A stretch of DNA of 64,000 nucleotides from Diplolepis rosae (lineage: Eukaryota > Arthropoda > Insecta > Hymenoptera > Diplolepididae). The position numbers were made by a program, and so were the translations under genes. Positions 21,700 through 33,118 of the stretch are shown piece by piece. The DNA lies in the NCBI GenBank assembly GCA_030998225.1, contig JAPYXD010000723.1:20806001-20870000 (forward strand), read 5' to 3'. Position 1 is the first letter of the stretch, and the number at the start of each line of letters is the position of its first letter. The notes under the pieces are model-generated. The model saw only the letters and a program-made list of their open reading frames with translations. It made no database searches and was not told where the DNA came from.

Positions 21700-21914
21700 A
21701 CCCCAAGTTCACCGTTGGTAGTTTGTCACTTGGTTCGGAGTAGTTACAGTAGATCCCCTCATACTATCCTCTTTCGTGAACTAAGCCCTTTCGTACTGTC
21801 GTCTATGTAGTAGAGGGGAACTAACCAATCAGAGAATAGAAGCAGAACCGTACATTCCTGTCTCAACGTGTCTCATGCCACGTGCGACTTCTCGCCACTA
21901 CAAAAAACGATAAA

Positions 21915-22120
21915 ATATCTTTTTTCTACTAGCGAATTAAAAAGTTAATTTTTTTGCCCCTTGCGGGGCAAACAATACCGTTTTTGATTCCCATGTGAAA
22001 AAGAAATCGTATGCAACACGGGGAAAATATTTGTTTTGCGAGTGTAAAGTTTGATGTCCGAGCAAAGTGAGGACAACAATCACACGAGTTGCACAATATA
22101 TTTATGGCTTCGGAAGTATG
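21915..22120 (+). repeat. Partial copy of the 35,853-36,363 repeat family
   Basis: It shares TTTTTTCTACTAGCG, TGCCCCTTGCGGGGCAAAC, and GATGTCCGAGCAAAGTGAGG with the element at 35853-36363. Only one arm is present. Confidence 0.6.
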
Positions 22121-22149
22121 GATTAAAAAATAAAACAAAATGTTATACT

Positions 22150-22330
22150 ATCATTATCGTGGCAGTCAGATATTATTAAAAGATTGAAAAATGGTTAGAA
22201 TGTATCTGAAATTGCAGTTATTCACGAAGTTTAAAAAAAAAATTACCAATTTTATTTTTGAGAGAAAAATCTTGACTTGAATTATCTTCTATGAATTACT
22301 CAAAAGTGAGGAATCGGGATTTTAATTTTA
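22150..22330 (+). pseudogene. Possible Tigger/CENP-B-type DNA-binding domain scrap
   Basis: Plus-strand translation includes SDIIKRLKNG, then NVSEIAVIHEV, which resembles the first helix-turn-helix of pogo/Tigger transposases. Stops interrupt it. The match is short and could be chance. Confidence 0.25.
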
Positions 22331-22615
22331 CATTAAGAGAGATAAAAGTTCTAGTTCTAGTCATTATAAATTCGACCTTGTTTATGGGAGGTTGTTTGAG
22401 ACAGAACGGAAAGTAATTCCTTGGATATTACGCAAGCGAACAGTATGATAGGGGACCGTATGAAGGAGTTTACTATAATTTGGGTACTTTGAATAAACAA
22501 AAATTATTGGAGATTAACATTTTCACTCTTTAAAGCCTCATGAAAACGTTTGCATATTTCAAATAGATTGTGAGTCTGGTTTCAACAAAAAGAAACTTTG
22601 AGGTAAAATTCGACT

Positions 22616-23868
22616 TCATTTATTAACATGGTCTCCTTCAAGAGGGATACATTCATTCCAACGCTTCTCTAATATTTCAATGCCTTTTTTGTATAACTAT
22701 TTATCTTTGCCCTCAAAATACGCTTCAGTTTTGGCAATCACTTCTTCATTGGAGCCAAATCTCTTCCCCTGGAGCATTCTTTTTAGGTGTGTACACAGGT
22801 TGTAGTTGCTGAGAGCCAGATCCGGAGAGAACGGTGGATGGGCAAGCAATTCAAAGTGCAATTCGTGCAATTTTGCCATTGTTGCGATCAACTTGTGACA
22901 CGGTGCATTGTTTTGGTGAAAGAGCACTTTTTTCGTCTTCATTTGGGGTCGTTTTTCGCAATTTCTTTCTTCAAAGGCTCCAATAACGCCATATAATATT
23001 CGCTATTGGTGGTTCTTCTTTTCTCAAGGTAATCGATAAATAAAATACTGTGCGCATCCCAAAATATGAAGGCCAAAACGTTACCAGCTAACATTTGCGT
23101 TTTTGGTCGCTTTGGACGGTTTTCACCCTTTGCTGTCCACTCAGCTGAATGCCGATTTGACTCTGAAGTATAGTGATGGATCGATGTTTCATCCATTGTC
23201 ACATACCGCATGAAAAAATCCTTTTTATTGCGCTGAAAGGCTGCAAACAGTGCTTTGAGTCGTCGACGCGTTGATTTTGATTGACTTTGAGCAAACGCGG
23301 TACCCATTTCAAATAGAGCGTTCATGCAAAATGGTGAATACACTGCCTTCTGATATCTTTAAAGTGTCAGTTATTTCACGTAACTTCAATTTACGATCGA
23401 CCAAAACCATTTTTTGGACTTTTTTAATGATTTTTAAAACAACTGCCGAACTTGGGCGACCAGAGCGTTAAGCATAATCGGTGTTTGTACGGCTGCATTT
23501 AAAATCAGCAAACTACCACCATTTGCATGGTGAATAGACATAAGGAGACAATATAAATATACAAATATTAACTTTAGTTTGCGATTATGTTAGAATGTTT
23601 AGAGCGAACAGAAGGAAGTGGACATTTTTTTACGCCACTGGCATTCGCGCCATTAATCGGGAAATTCTTATACTTTTTCCATGTACTTTCGACTTTTGTG
23701 GAGTTTATGCATAAGGGATTGGTCTCCTTATGTCTACTCCCCATGACTATTTTTTCTCGATGAAGCAGAGTCCGGATAACAATTGTCAACCCACTGCTTT
23801 GCTTCAACAGTATTTTTTCCCATTAAAAAGTATTGTTTGATTAACACTTGAAACTCTTTTTTATCCAT
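22616..23868 (-). pseudogene. mariner transposase pseudogene with a nested MITE
   Basis: The full transposase order is recognisable on the minus strand. The N terminus at 23868 (MDKKEFQVLIKQYF) is followed by SASSRKNSH, a 202-bp insertion, WxFADF and RSGRP, a second helix-turn-helix with KLREITDTLKISEGSV, the first catalytic Asp in VTMDETS, then ENRPKRPKTQ and NSEYYMALLE. After a frameshift near 22,940 come FHQNNAPCH and HPPFSPDLALSNY, in which the second and third catalytic Asp are both Asn. The end KRWNECIPLEGDHV is near 22,625. Loss of two of three catalytic residues, stops and a frameshift show it is dead. Confidence 0.9.
23535..23736. mobile_element. MITE of about 200 bp nested in the mariner transposase
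   Basis: It has perfect 15-bp inverted ends TAGACATAAGGAGAC (23535-23549) and GTCTCCTTATGTCTA (23722-23736). The mariner reading frame stops at one end and resumes at the other, so it inserted into the transposase gene. TA at both outer ends suggests the TA target of Tc1/mariner-type (Stowaway-like) elements. It has no coding capacity. Confidence 0.85.
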
Positions 23869-24725
23869 TGTTTTAAAAAGGACAAAAGTTGCTTTACCAA
23901 AACCTCTGTAACTTCGGAACTAAACGTTAGATTGTCATGAAATTTTAACAAATATCGTTTAAAGGTAGATACTTTCTAAAAATCAAAAGGGTTTGTCAAT
24001 AGTGACGCCATCTATATATCATCCTACGAACTTATTGAGTGATGTGTTAGCTTATGATGATTAATGATTCAATTGGTTATTTCGTAATTAGAAACTCTAA
24101 GAACAAAATCTATTTTACTGAGTGAGACACGCCACAAATCTTAGGATCTGTACTTAGATTGCGCACCAGAGTCGGAATCGTAATTTTGAGACCATAAAAC
24201 CCCATTTATCTTAGAAACATGACGTGATAGGACATTTTTGCGTTCAGACGGTATCAGACGCTAATCAGCACTGCATAATCCATCAGAAATGACATCACAT
24301 ACTGTGGAAAAAAGTTATAATTTTATTAACCAGCATAATAGCTAACAACAATAGTGTTTATGTTCAATAAGAAATTTTAATTCAAACTGGAGGACATATG
24401 TATAGAATTTTTATAATAACATCAAAAAAATTTTTAAATAAAAAGTCGTTCAATTTTATTCTATAATTTATCAGAAAGACATTCCAAATTAAAGGAAGAT
24501 AAAGCGTATTGAAAATTTGTTTTGAACAAATGTTTCTCTCTGAATAATGGATAATTAAGTACCTTCTAATGTCACCAATTTGCTTTAACAGCCACCCCTA
24601 GCTTCTTTTGTCACATAAAAAAAGGCTTTCAAAAAATGACTTAGGGAGCACAAGGGTTCTAAATTTGCTACTTTTTCATACGACTTTGCCTAAAGATATT
24701 GAATAATGGCAGTCGAAGGATAAAA
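23869..24725. other. No gene seen
   Basis: AT-rich, with stops in every frame. The first part may be the remaining 5' end of the mariner at 22616-23868, but a matching terminal repeat was not identified. Confidence 0.45.
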
Positions 24726-24729
24726 TTAA

Positions 24730-25449
24730 GGGGCACAACTAATTTGACCGCCTGAAAAACAGGTGATTTTTGTGAATTTAAAAAAAAAAGTATTGCATCG
24801 AATGTTTTAAAATTTTGCAGATATATTTGTGCATAAATAATGAATACACAGTAATGTTTTCAAATGAAAATATTCGATTTTCAGCAAGTTATCCACCATC
24901 TCCTGAGTCTACAAAAAAAAAGTTCTCCCACTGCTGCAGTGATTGTCGCCTATACAGTGCCTGAAATAAAAAAAGACCAAAAATTTAATTAAACTGGAAT
25001 ATATTTCCTATACAATGACCCTCGATTGTAAAAAAAATTTAAATGCAACAAAATGGCGAAGTTTTGAAAAAAAAATTAAAATTTTGCTCAAAAATCTGGT
25101 GGTTTTTGGGGTGGCAAAATTATATTTTTCATCCAATCATAAAACTGGAGGGTCATTGTATGGAAAAACAAATACACAATAAGCTGAAAAAAGACGCAAG
25201 TCGATCGGATGATTTGTTATCAAGTTACAGCTGCAGCAAATTTGAAAAATGTAGTTTTGAGAAAAACGCGTTTAAAGATAAAAGTACTGATTTCATTGTT
25301 ATAAATTTTTAAGTATCATACCTAGAGCTAATCTGCTATTCCAGGCCCATACAATTAATCGTCCTCTTCTTCGAAAAGCGCTTGCTGGGCTGTTAAAAAA
25401 TATAGAAAAAAAAATCGAAATTTTCAAAATTTCAAACTAGTTGTGCCCC
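24730..25449. mobile_element. MITE with GGGG ends and TTAA flanks, 720 bp
   Basis: TTAA at 24726-24729 and 25450-25453 flanks ends that are inverted copies of GGGGCACAACTAxTTTGA. The interior contains GAGAAAAACGCGTTTAAAGATAA, also found in the element at 11704-12395. No transposase is seen. The TTAA target suggests piggyBac-type mobilisation. Confidence 0.75.
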
Positions 25450-25551
25450 TTAATTTTCAAGGTGACTTGAAGGTCAAAACGATTTTTCTTATATTGAACT
25501 CTGTGCCCGGATAAATTTTTTTTGTAGACTTTAGGCTGTACATTGTTATCA

Positions 25552-25570
25552 CCCCCCCCCCCCCCCCCCC
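25552..25570. repeat. Poly-C run
   Basis: About 19 consecutive C residues followed by further C-rich sequence, very unusual in this AT-rich DNA. Its length may be inexact because of sequencing slippage. Confidence 0.8.
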
Positions 25571-25689
25571 ACCCCAAACACACCCAGACAGTAACAATCA
25601 TTTCGGATAAAATGTTAAGACTGTGACTATGTAGTTACAAAAGTGACAATCTTGACAATATCACTTCTCTGTGACTAGTTACAAAAAAA

Positions 25690-26256
25690 AGATACTTTGT
25701 CCTTACTTTTAGCGTTACCCAGTTCACCTTCAAAAACCCACTGTTTTGACTGTTCCTTTATCTCTGGAGTGTAGTGGTGTATTTATGCTTCGACCACAAT
25801 TATGTATTGACGCGGAAACTCGTCAAGATTGCGACGGAAAAGCGCCAAAATAGCCTTATTCGACCACACGATTGCGTTTATTCTCCTCTGAGAGCAAACG
25901 CGGCACTCATCTTGCAAAGATTTTTTTCACACCCAACTTTTCGTGCAAAATTGAAAATACTGCACCTTGCGATATGCCTGCGATATTTCCCGCACTTTGA
26001 TTCGTTGATCACTCAAAACTATATCGTGGATTTTGTCAAACATTGTGGGGGTAGTCACTTCCACTGAACGTCCCGAACCATGTTTATGTTGTGTGGATGT
26101 ATGGCCAAGTTTAATCTCTTTTACCCAATTGTAAACAGTTGCATACACAGGAGCAGATGTACCATGAACTTTGTCCAACTCAGCTTTGATCTCTATCAGT
26201 GTCAAACCTTTTAAATATAAGTTTTGATTCACCGCTCGAAACTCACTTTTTTCCAT
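25690..26256 (-). pseudogene. mariner transposase pseudogene, N-terminal half only
   Basis: The minus strand starts at 26256 with MEKSEFRAV and contains the first helix-turn-helix (LYLKGLTLIEIKAEL), TVYNWVKEIK, a GSGRSVEVTTP linker and a second helix-turn-helix (IKVREIS). After a frameshift near 25,930 it continues through a degraded middle to the YTT..EIKEQSKQWVFEGEL region near 25,700. The part with the second and third catalytic Asp is absent. It is another mariner lineage than those at 14400-15268 and 22616-23868. Confidence 0.85.
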
Positions 26257-26310
26257 TTTTCTATATACACAAAATTTATTTTCTTCAATCGCCAATAAAA
26301 ACGAAACCAT

Positions 26311-27670
26311 GTGATAGATGTAACTGAGACTTTAACAACTGTCTAGTGAGTAATGATGCTTACTAAAATCAAACCATTTTCCATACTACGAGCGAAATTA
26401 TTTTATTTAAAGACTGATATGATACAATAGGCTAGAAAAATAAACAATCACAAAAAAAACAAACTTCACCTATATCAGCCTATTTTTAATGCACTGTCTA
26501 TTCCTTACATGGTCACTAATTTGGAAATTCACCTTAATTGTTAATATGTAGAATTAAAAAAAGTCCACTAACATAATATGTCTGTCTGGTCATAAATGTT
26601 TATAATTTTGAAACTTACCACTTTGTGGGAAATTTCATGGCGCATATTTTCCCTCTTGCAAATAGTTGTATCTTTGACTGTTTCTGAAAAAATGCTATAA
26701 ACTGGATATTTCGAAAAAGAAAATTTAATCAATATTTTAACTTCCACTCACATTCAAAGACAAAGTCCTTAATCCTTTGCAGTCGAGCGCCTTTTAAAGT
26801 GCGCTTCACGCTGGGTCGAACAAATTTTGTTGAAGAAAGCGATATCATGTACTAAAGCGTTAAATATTATATATGAAGTTAACTGGAAAATATTTTGTTC
26901 AATGGAATTTTAGACATTATTAAAGAACAATAATAATTATTATTTTAGAATAAAATATTTTATTCTAGTTTTTTTGTTAATGTAAAAAATTAACAATAGT
27001 CACAGGATACATAACCCATATAAGGTATTTTATGCGTAACTATGCAGAGTCATATACATTGATGATTTTTTAAAGAGCATAGTTCAGTACATTTACTGAT
27101 GTGGGTAGTGGAAGTCGTGTATGTATACATAACACACATCAAAGCCAAGATTCGTAAACAGTGATTCATCATTATCCACGCGCCACGGGTTGTGATGTAA
27201 ATGTAAAGAGCATATAATATAGCATATTTATGAAATTGTAAAAATTTTACGAAGGCATATGCAAAGCATTAATCCTCAAAATATTTCCAGTGAGTAATAG
27301 AGACTGACGAGATACTACCTGTCAAGCTAATATTCAAATAACGGGAGTGGTGTTGATGCATTTGCTATGTTTTGTAAAATTATAATGTATTTCGACGTTG
27401 GATAATTCTATTTGTTCACAGAATGAGGATTATGAATTTTATATAGTCTTATACTAAGCAGGAGTCGTTGATAAAGTATATAATATTTATGATAGCAGTT
27501 TCCAATTTATTTCGTATTATTCTAGTTTTAATTTTATATTGTCTTTCTCTGCAGAAGGTCTGTATACAAGGAATTTCCTTAGAAAAACGATAGTGGAAAA
27601 TTTTTAAAAATGCTAAAAGTCCCTGACAGGGACTCCCTGGCGGACCTGGTTGAGAGAACCGGGTCCGGGA
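26311..27670. other. No gene seen
   Basis: AT-rich sequence without a recognisable exon, RNA or inverted repeat. Confidence 0.45.
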
Positions 27671-27675
27671 AAAGA

Positions 27676-28110
27676 GGATTTTTGACATTCGATCGGTCAT
27701 CAGTCGAATGTCAAATATTCGACATCCGAAGCGCGTCCGATCGAAAGTCGGATTTTTGACATTCGATCGGATCAGTCCAACGTCGAATATTCGACATCCA
27801 AAGTAATTTTTAATCAGACATTGCACAATATACATACATTGAATAATTGTATTTTAATTTTATATCGTCATATTTGAGGAATAAAAAAATATTAATTATT
27901 TTAATTTGACACATTAATGTTATATAATTTTAACTAATTTTTTAAAAATATATAATTATTAATTTTATTAAATATAATATTAAATTTTAAATAATTGTTA
28001 GATAAATTTTTCAAGTTATTATTATTGGTTTACCATATCGGAATCGTGATGTCGGATTTTTTACATTCGATCGGCCATCAGTCGAATGTCGAATATTCGA
28101 CATCTGAAGA
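27676..28110. repeat. Three copies of a 55-60-bp unit with internal palindromes
   Basis: The unit GGATTTTTGACATTCGATCGG..CAGTCGAATGTC..AATATTCGACATC occurs at 27676-27730, 27749-27803 and 28051-28110, all in the same orientation. About 250 bp of very AT-rich DNA separate the second and third copies. Each copy contains GAATGTCGAATATTCGACATC-like palindromic words. It may be the two ends of one element or a fragmented satellite. Confidence 0.65.
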
Positions 28111-28329
28111 CGTGCGCTTCGAATGTCAAATATTCAACATTTGACGGAGGCCAATAACGGATTAAAATCGAATCTTTTTGCACACCTCTAGGTGGCGCAC
28201 GACCTTATTTGGTAATTTTAAGACAATTACAATTTTGATTCATATCTTGTAGATATTTTACTCATATATATTCAAAAGAATCAGAAATTTCTGGTCGCTT
28301 TGACACGGTCGAAATAGTATCCCGTATAA

Positions 28330-28625
28330 ATTTTGTGCAAAATGAAATTTCTTATTTTTGATACCATTTTTTACGATTTAAACGAAAACTACGTATCCGA
28401 TTGAAAAAGTGGTCTGAAGTAAATTTGTATATCTTCTTCAGATGAACAACTTTGTCTGCAATATTTTTTTGTATCTCGTATAGTTTTTTTGTAAACCAAA
28501 AGTTGTTATTCTGAACTATTTACTAAATTTTTTTCAAATCATTTCAGTCGATTATGTTGATCATTATAAGAGTGTATCACTCACCGTGACTTAATAACAT
28601 CTCATTGATGATGAGAATGTAAAAA
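28330..28625 (+). repeat. Copy of the 155-bp-module palindromic family
   Basis: The stretch TTTTTTACGATTTAAACGAA, then AACTACGTATCCGAT and AGATGAACAACTTTGT matches the modules at 63,755-63,910 near the right edge. It ends at GATGATGAGAATGTAAAAA, the terminal motif of the large palindrome at 59,998-62,894. Confidence 0.65.
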
Positions 28626-28854
28626 CACTTCACAACAATGGTAATAAAGTATCCTAAAAACTCAATCGATTACAAAGTTATTTTTCTGGTGTTAAATAAT
28701 TTTTGGTTTTTGTTTATACATACGAAAGTAGAAAAGATTCTGATAATAAGCTACCAAATTTAAATATCGGATGGACATCAATGAATTGAGTCGCCCTATA
28801 GTATAACGACTAACTCCGCCCATTAAAATTTGTCTAGTTTTTCAAGTTAGCCCC

Positions 28855-29390
28855 GGACCGTTCGCTGACCATTCGCTGACCATTCGCTGACCTCGTAGTA
28901 ATATGAATAAGAGAAGCATAGAAAACATTCAAATTGTTGCTATTATGATTCTGCCGTACAGTTTGAGTTTAAAGGTATCAAACTTGATACAATAATTTTA
29001 TTTTTTAGCGTTAAAAACTAAAAATAACATAATATCTGTCTTTGAAGGCAGTGCAGTGGTTCAGCAATTATTTCCATGTCTCCACCGTCAGGATTGACTA
29101 TTTGTTAGAGTGCGGCGAAAGTAGTTGTGTCTCACTCCAACTAATGGTCAACTCTAACGGTGGAGATGTTCCGCAAATGGTGAATCACTGCACTGCCTTC
29201 AATGAAAGGTATTATGTTTTTTTAGTTTTTAACGCTAAAAAATAAAATTATTGTAATAATTTCGACACCTTCAGATTCAAAATGTGCCGTAGAATGATAA
29301 TTAAAATAATTTAAATGCCTTTTATGCTCTTCTTATTCATATTATTACGAGGTCAACGAATGGTTAGTGAACGGTCAGCGAATAGGTCTG
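28855..29390. repeat. Full-length palindromic element of about 540 bp
   Basis: The two halves are inverted copies from the outer ends to a centre near 29,120. Shared words include TTCGCTGACC, CGTAxTAATATGAATAAGA, TTTTTTAGCGTTAAAAACTA, GGCAGTGCAGTG and TCTCCACCGT. Three tandem 11-bp copies of (A/G)TTCGCTGACC sit at the left end. No coding capacity or obvious target duplication was found. Confidence 0.8.
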
Positions 29391-32300
29391 CCAGCTAGCT
29401 GCTGAAGAAAATTTCATGCAGAGTTATACGACCCAGCAGCTAGCATATTTAATATTTCACTAATTTTGTCCATATCAGCACAAAAGTTGACATACCTATA
29501 TTTTTCAGATTTTTTAATTTGAATTTTTTTAATTTGTAATTTTTCAGAAGTTACTGAGAATTGTTTGTTTTTACTTACCGGTTATTGAAAATTGTGGAAA
29601 AACTAACCATAAATAGCGATGCCTTTGTAGATTTGTAACTTATTTCTACTGGCCATACACCATGCAACAATAGGAAAATAGTTATCAATATATATCGTCC
29701 GCCAAAAAGAGTAACGAGAATAACTCACAAGGATCATAAAACATCTTGAAAACACTTTTTCTACAGATGATCGGTGACTTTCTAAAGCCAATTTTTCATT
29801 GTTTCTACTTGAAAACACTTTTGATATAAAACAAAAACATTCTTTGTGTCCACTAAATCAAAGTCAATCAATTCTTTTTTATTGACCCAGAAAATGAAAA
29901 TTCTCAAAACCTCAATACTTTCAAAGTAATAAGAAATACTATAACGAAATTTGAGAAACATAATGACAAATCTAACCAAGAAATTCAGTACAATCATGGT
30001 GAAAGATTATGATGAATGTACTTTTCAAACAGTGGCTGCATTTGTTTATGCAATTACCAAATTACTGTAGGACAAGTTATTGTTGTGTTTTTTAGATTCT
30101 CATCATATGAAAAGGTATTGGCTTTATTTTTGCTCTTTTTACCGGTACATATCGTTAAACAAAGACATAGAATTTTTATCAGCCACTGGGTAAACGAATA
30201 GGTAATGTACCTTTTGAGCTGACCAATGTCGTAATGTCGTTTACTGAAAAGCGCGGGCTCGGATTTCAAACATTTGTTCGAAGCTTGTGCATTAACATGT
30301 ACATATGCATATAAATATTTTTCAAATTTTCAACATTATTTTGTACTTCATTCAATAAATACATTAAAACTATGGAATAAATTCAAAACTTTTTCATCTA
30401 GACAATTTAAGAATAAAAGAGATTAATTTAAAATCAAAACAATCCAATTAATTTAGCTATTCAAGAACCTTCTCAATTTTAAAATCATTCTGAAATAATT
30501 ATTTTTTCATTTTCATTCGTAATTTTTCAATAAAATTGATACAGGTACTCGACTTAATCTTTGTTACAATATAAAAAATAATTTAACAAAATCATTTTTG
30601 AAAAGTATTCTGCATTATAATTCTTTACATAATGAATGTTAAAAAAAATAGTTTGTCGTTTGAAAAAGAATTTTGTCCAAGATAAATATAAAAAGATTTT
30701 TCCTATTTTCCCATAATAAATCTTTTTTGAAGAAAAGGAAAAAATCCACAATCATCATTTGTAATTCTATATGAAATATGACATATTTACTTAAGAAAAT
30801 AAATAAAACCTTTTCAAAAAGCATTATATGAGTATCCCCAGAAATTCATCTTGTCGACAACCATTTTCCTTTGTACAACTAGAACGTTGAATAGCATATG
30901 TTGACAGTTATGGTACATAATAGTACATACACATCATCTTCCTCTAACGTTCTCCACATAACCAGAGTAAATTTACACGATGGCATGGAGAACTTGATTA
31001 GAGTTTCAGCAAAGCCAGTCCTTTGAACAGACTATCAGCGATTACGTTAAACAGCCCTGATTATATCATCTCAATTTCTCTACTGTTTAGCCTATGATAA
31101 ATTTGTAGAACGTAACTATTATTGATTATTTTACTCAAATTGTAGAAAATGACGTCAAGTCAACATTGACCAATAAATTCATATTTTTTACTATTACAAA
31201 TTCTTCGTAAAAAAAAATGAGGAACTATACGGGTGTTCTATGTTAAACTGTTAAAATTGCCGCCGAACTCAGTCTATATGAAATCTTACCTAATATGAGA
31301 CAACTTTTTTTACAATGTTGATTTCATATGCCAATTTCCCACGATACCTTCGACACCTCTAAAAAATTTCCTACGATGATTCCTATGAACTTTAAATAAA
31401 AAAGATTATCTTGTCTCTCTTAATCTTTATTACAAACTCAATACTTTCTATATACATATTCTCATATCTTCTCTAATACTTATTTTTAACGTTTTAAAAA
31501 TAGTTCGTTAAACCGTAAAATGTTTAGCCCAGGATAATTTTCAAGTCGCAAATACAAAAAGATTGTAAAATAGAAAAAATAAATGATCCTTTGCTTCGGC
31601 AAGTAGAAATTCGAGAGTGCTTTCTAGTGATTTTCTATAAATCTTTCATCTTTGATAGGTCACTAAAATATGAAAATGTGGTTTCGAAGAAAACATACTC
31701 TCTTAATATAAATCGTAAAAGTGACAAGGAACTTTTCTTTATCAGGAGTGTCTTAATTTACTACATCTAATTATACTTTCGAGTATTAAATCTCGATATT
31801 GTTAAAGATTCGCTTCAAAATTAAATTTACGTAAATAAGTAACGCACTTATTAGCTTAAGAAACAGTTAATTTATAATCGCAAAATACAAAATACAGTGA
31901 CTCACTGTAATTCATAAAATCAAGATGTAAATACTGTTAATACGAAATCTCTGTAGTAATACGCTCCATACTAAGAACATATTTTTTAATATTATTCAAC
32001 ACGATTTTGAAGTAGCTTATTAAACTTATTACATTTACTTCGGAGATTTTTCACTTGAGAATTTAATTTTAAAAATTTCTCACTTTAAATTGTATAACGT
32101 CAATGCATAAAACAGAGATGAAGCTAGAAGTCACGGGATAAAATGAGAATATTTTCGCAAACATGGATAATGGATAAAGTTAGTAATTGTATAATGTCAT
32201 GGAGTTAAAAATGTACTTCTAAAAATAGTCTAAAACAAGAATAACGATTTCTGAATTCTTATTCGTATTTATGTTAACGCATAGGCACAGAAGGACTTCC

Positions 32301-33118
32301 CATTTTGATATTTGTACTAGAAATTTATGTAAAGCGGAAAAACTCGTTGCGATTATAGCGAGAATATTGAATTTCAATTTTCAAAGGATATACTATTCTA
32401 TGGCTCGATTTAGTCTACTGCTATGAAAAAATATGCTCTCAATGCTCTTTATCAATCTTCTGCCCATCTATGCTTCTCAATAGAGAATGGATCTTACATA
32501 TATTTATTTTCAAATAGGATTCTCAATTTCGGTCACATTGAATTTTCCACGTTCTCAAATTTAAGGCTTTTAATTCGACAAGCTTCCAAATTTAGACGTT
32601 TAAAAATTCAAAATTTTGCAAGTTAAGAAAAAAATCACTTCAGAATCCTACTCGTTCTTAGAACTGAGGTCAACAAAATACATTCAAATTCAAATGATAC
32701 CGAAATGCGTCGGTACTGATCTAACATAAGGCATCAGGAAGTGATATTGAAAATTATAAACATTTTTACTTTAACATCATAAGATTTGGTAAAAATATAT
32801 CTATATATTTTAGTATATTTTTACGAATAGACATCAACAAATAGGGTTCACGATGTAACCGTAACCGGCGTTAATATTTATAGATACTGGAAAGAATCTT
32901 AAAAATAATACGAGTCACAAAAAGTGAATATCGAGACCATTTCGATAAACTGCTATAGAATCGATCGGTGGTACAAATTGTCTAAACATAAGTTTTCCAG
33001 TTCGTAATCTTTGATTTGACACTTGCAACATGTCTTTAACAAAGAGGCTAAAAGACTGACAATATAAGTAATCCTTTCGCCAAAGTTGGTAAACAATCGC
33101 CAGTAATTATTTCTTCAT
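29391..33118. other. No gene seen; may include the 3' UTR of the CaaX gene
   Basis: AT-rich. A diverged copy of the TCTCATCAT..AAGGTATTGG terminal motif lies near 30,095. On the minus strand an AATAAA signal occurs at 32503-32508, about 610 bp after the stop of the gene at 33119-38131, and is one candidate poly-A site among several. No coding exon was recognised. Confidence 0.45.

Noticed and set aside
25043..25312. 89-codon plus-strand open frame
   Set aside because: It lies inside the TTAA-flanked MITE, is Lys/Phe/Asn-rich as expected from AT-rich DNA, and shows no motif.
29042..29245. 67-codon frame with several Cys and Ser residues
   Set aside because: It spans the centre of the palindrome at 28,855-29,390, so its composition follows from the inverted repeat.
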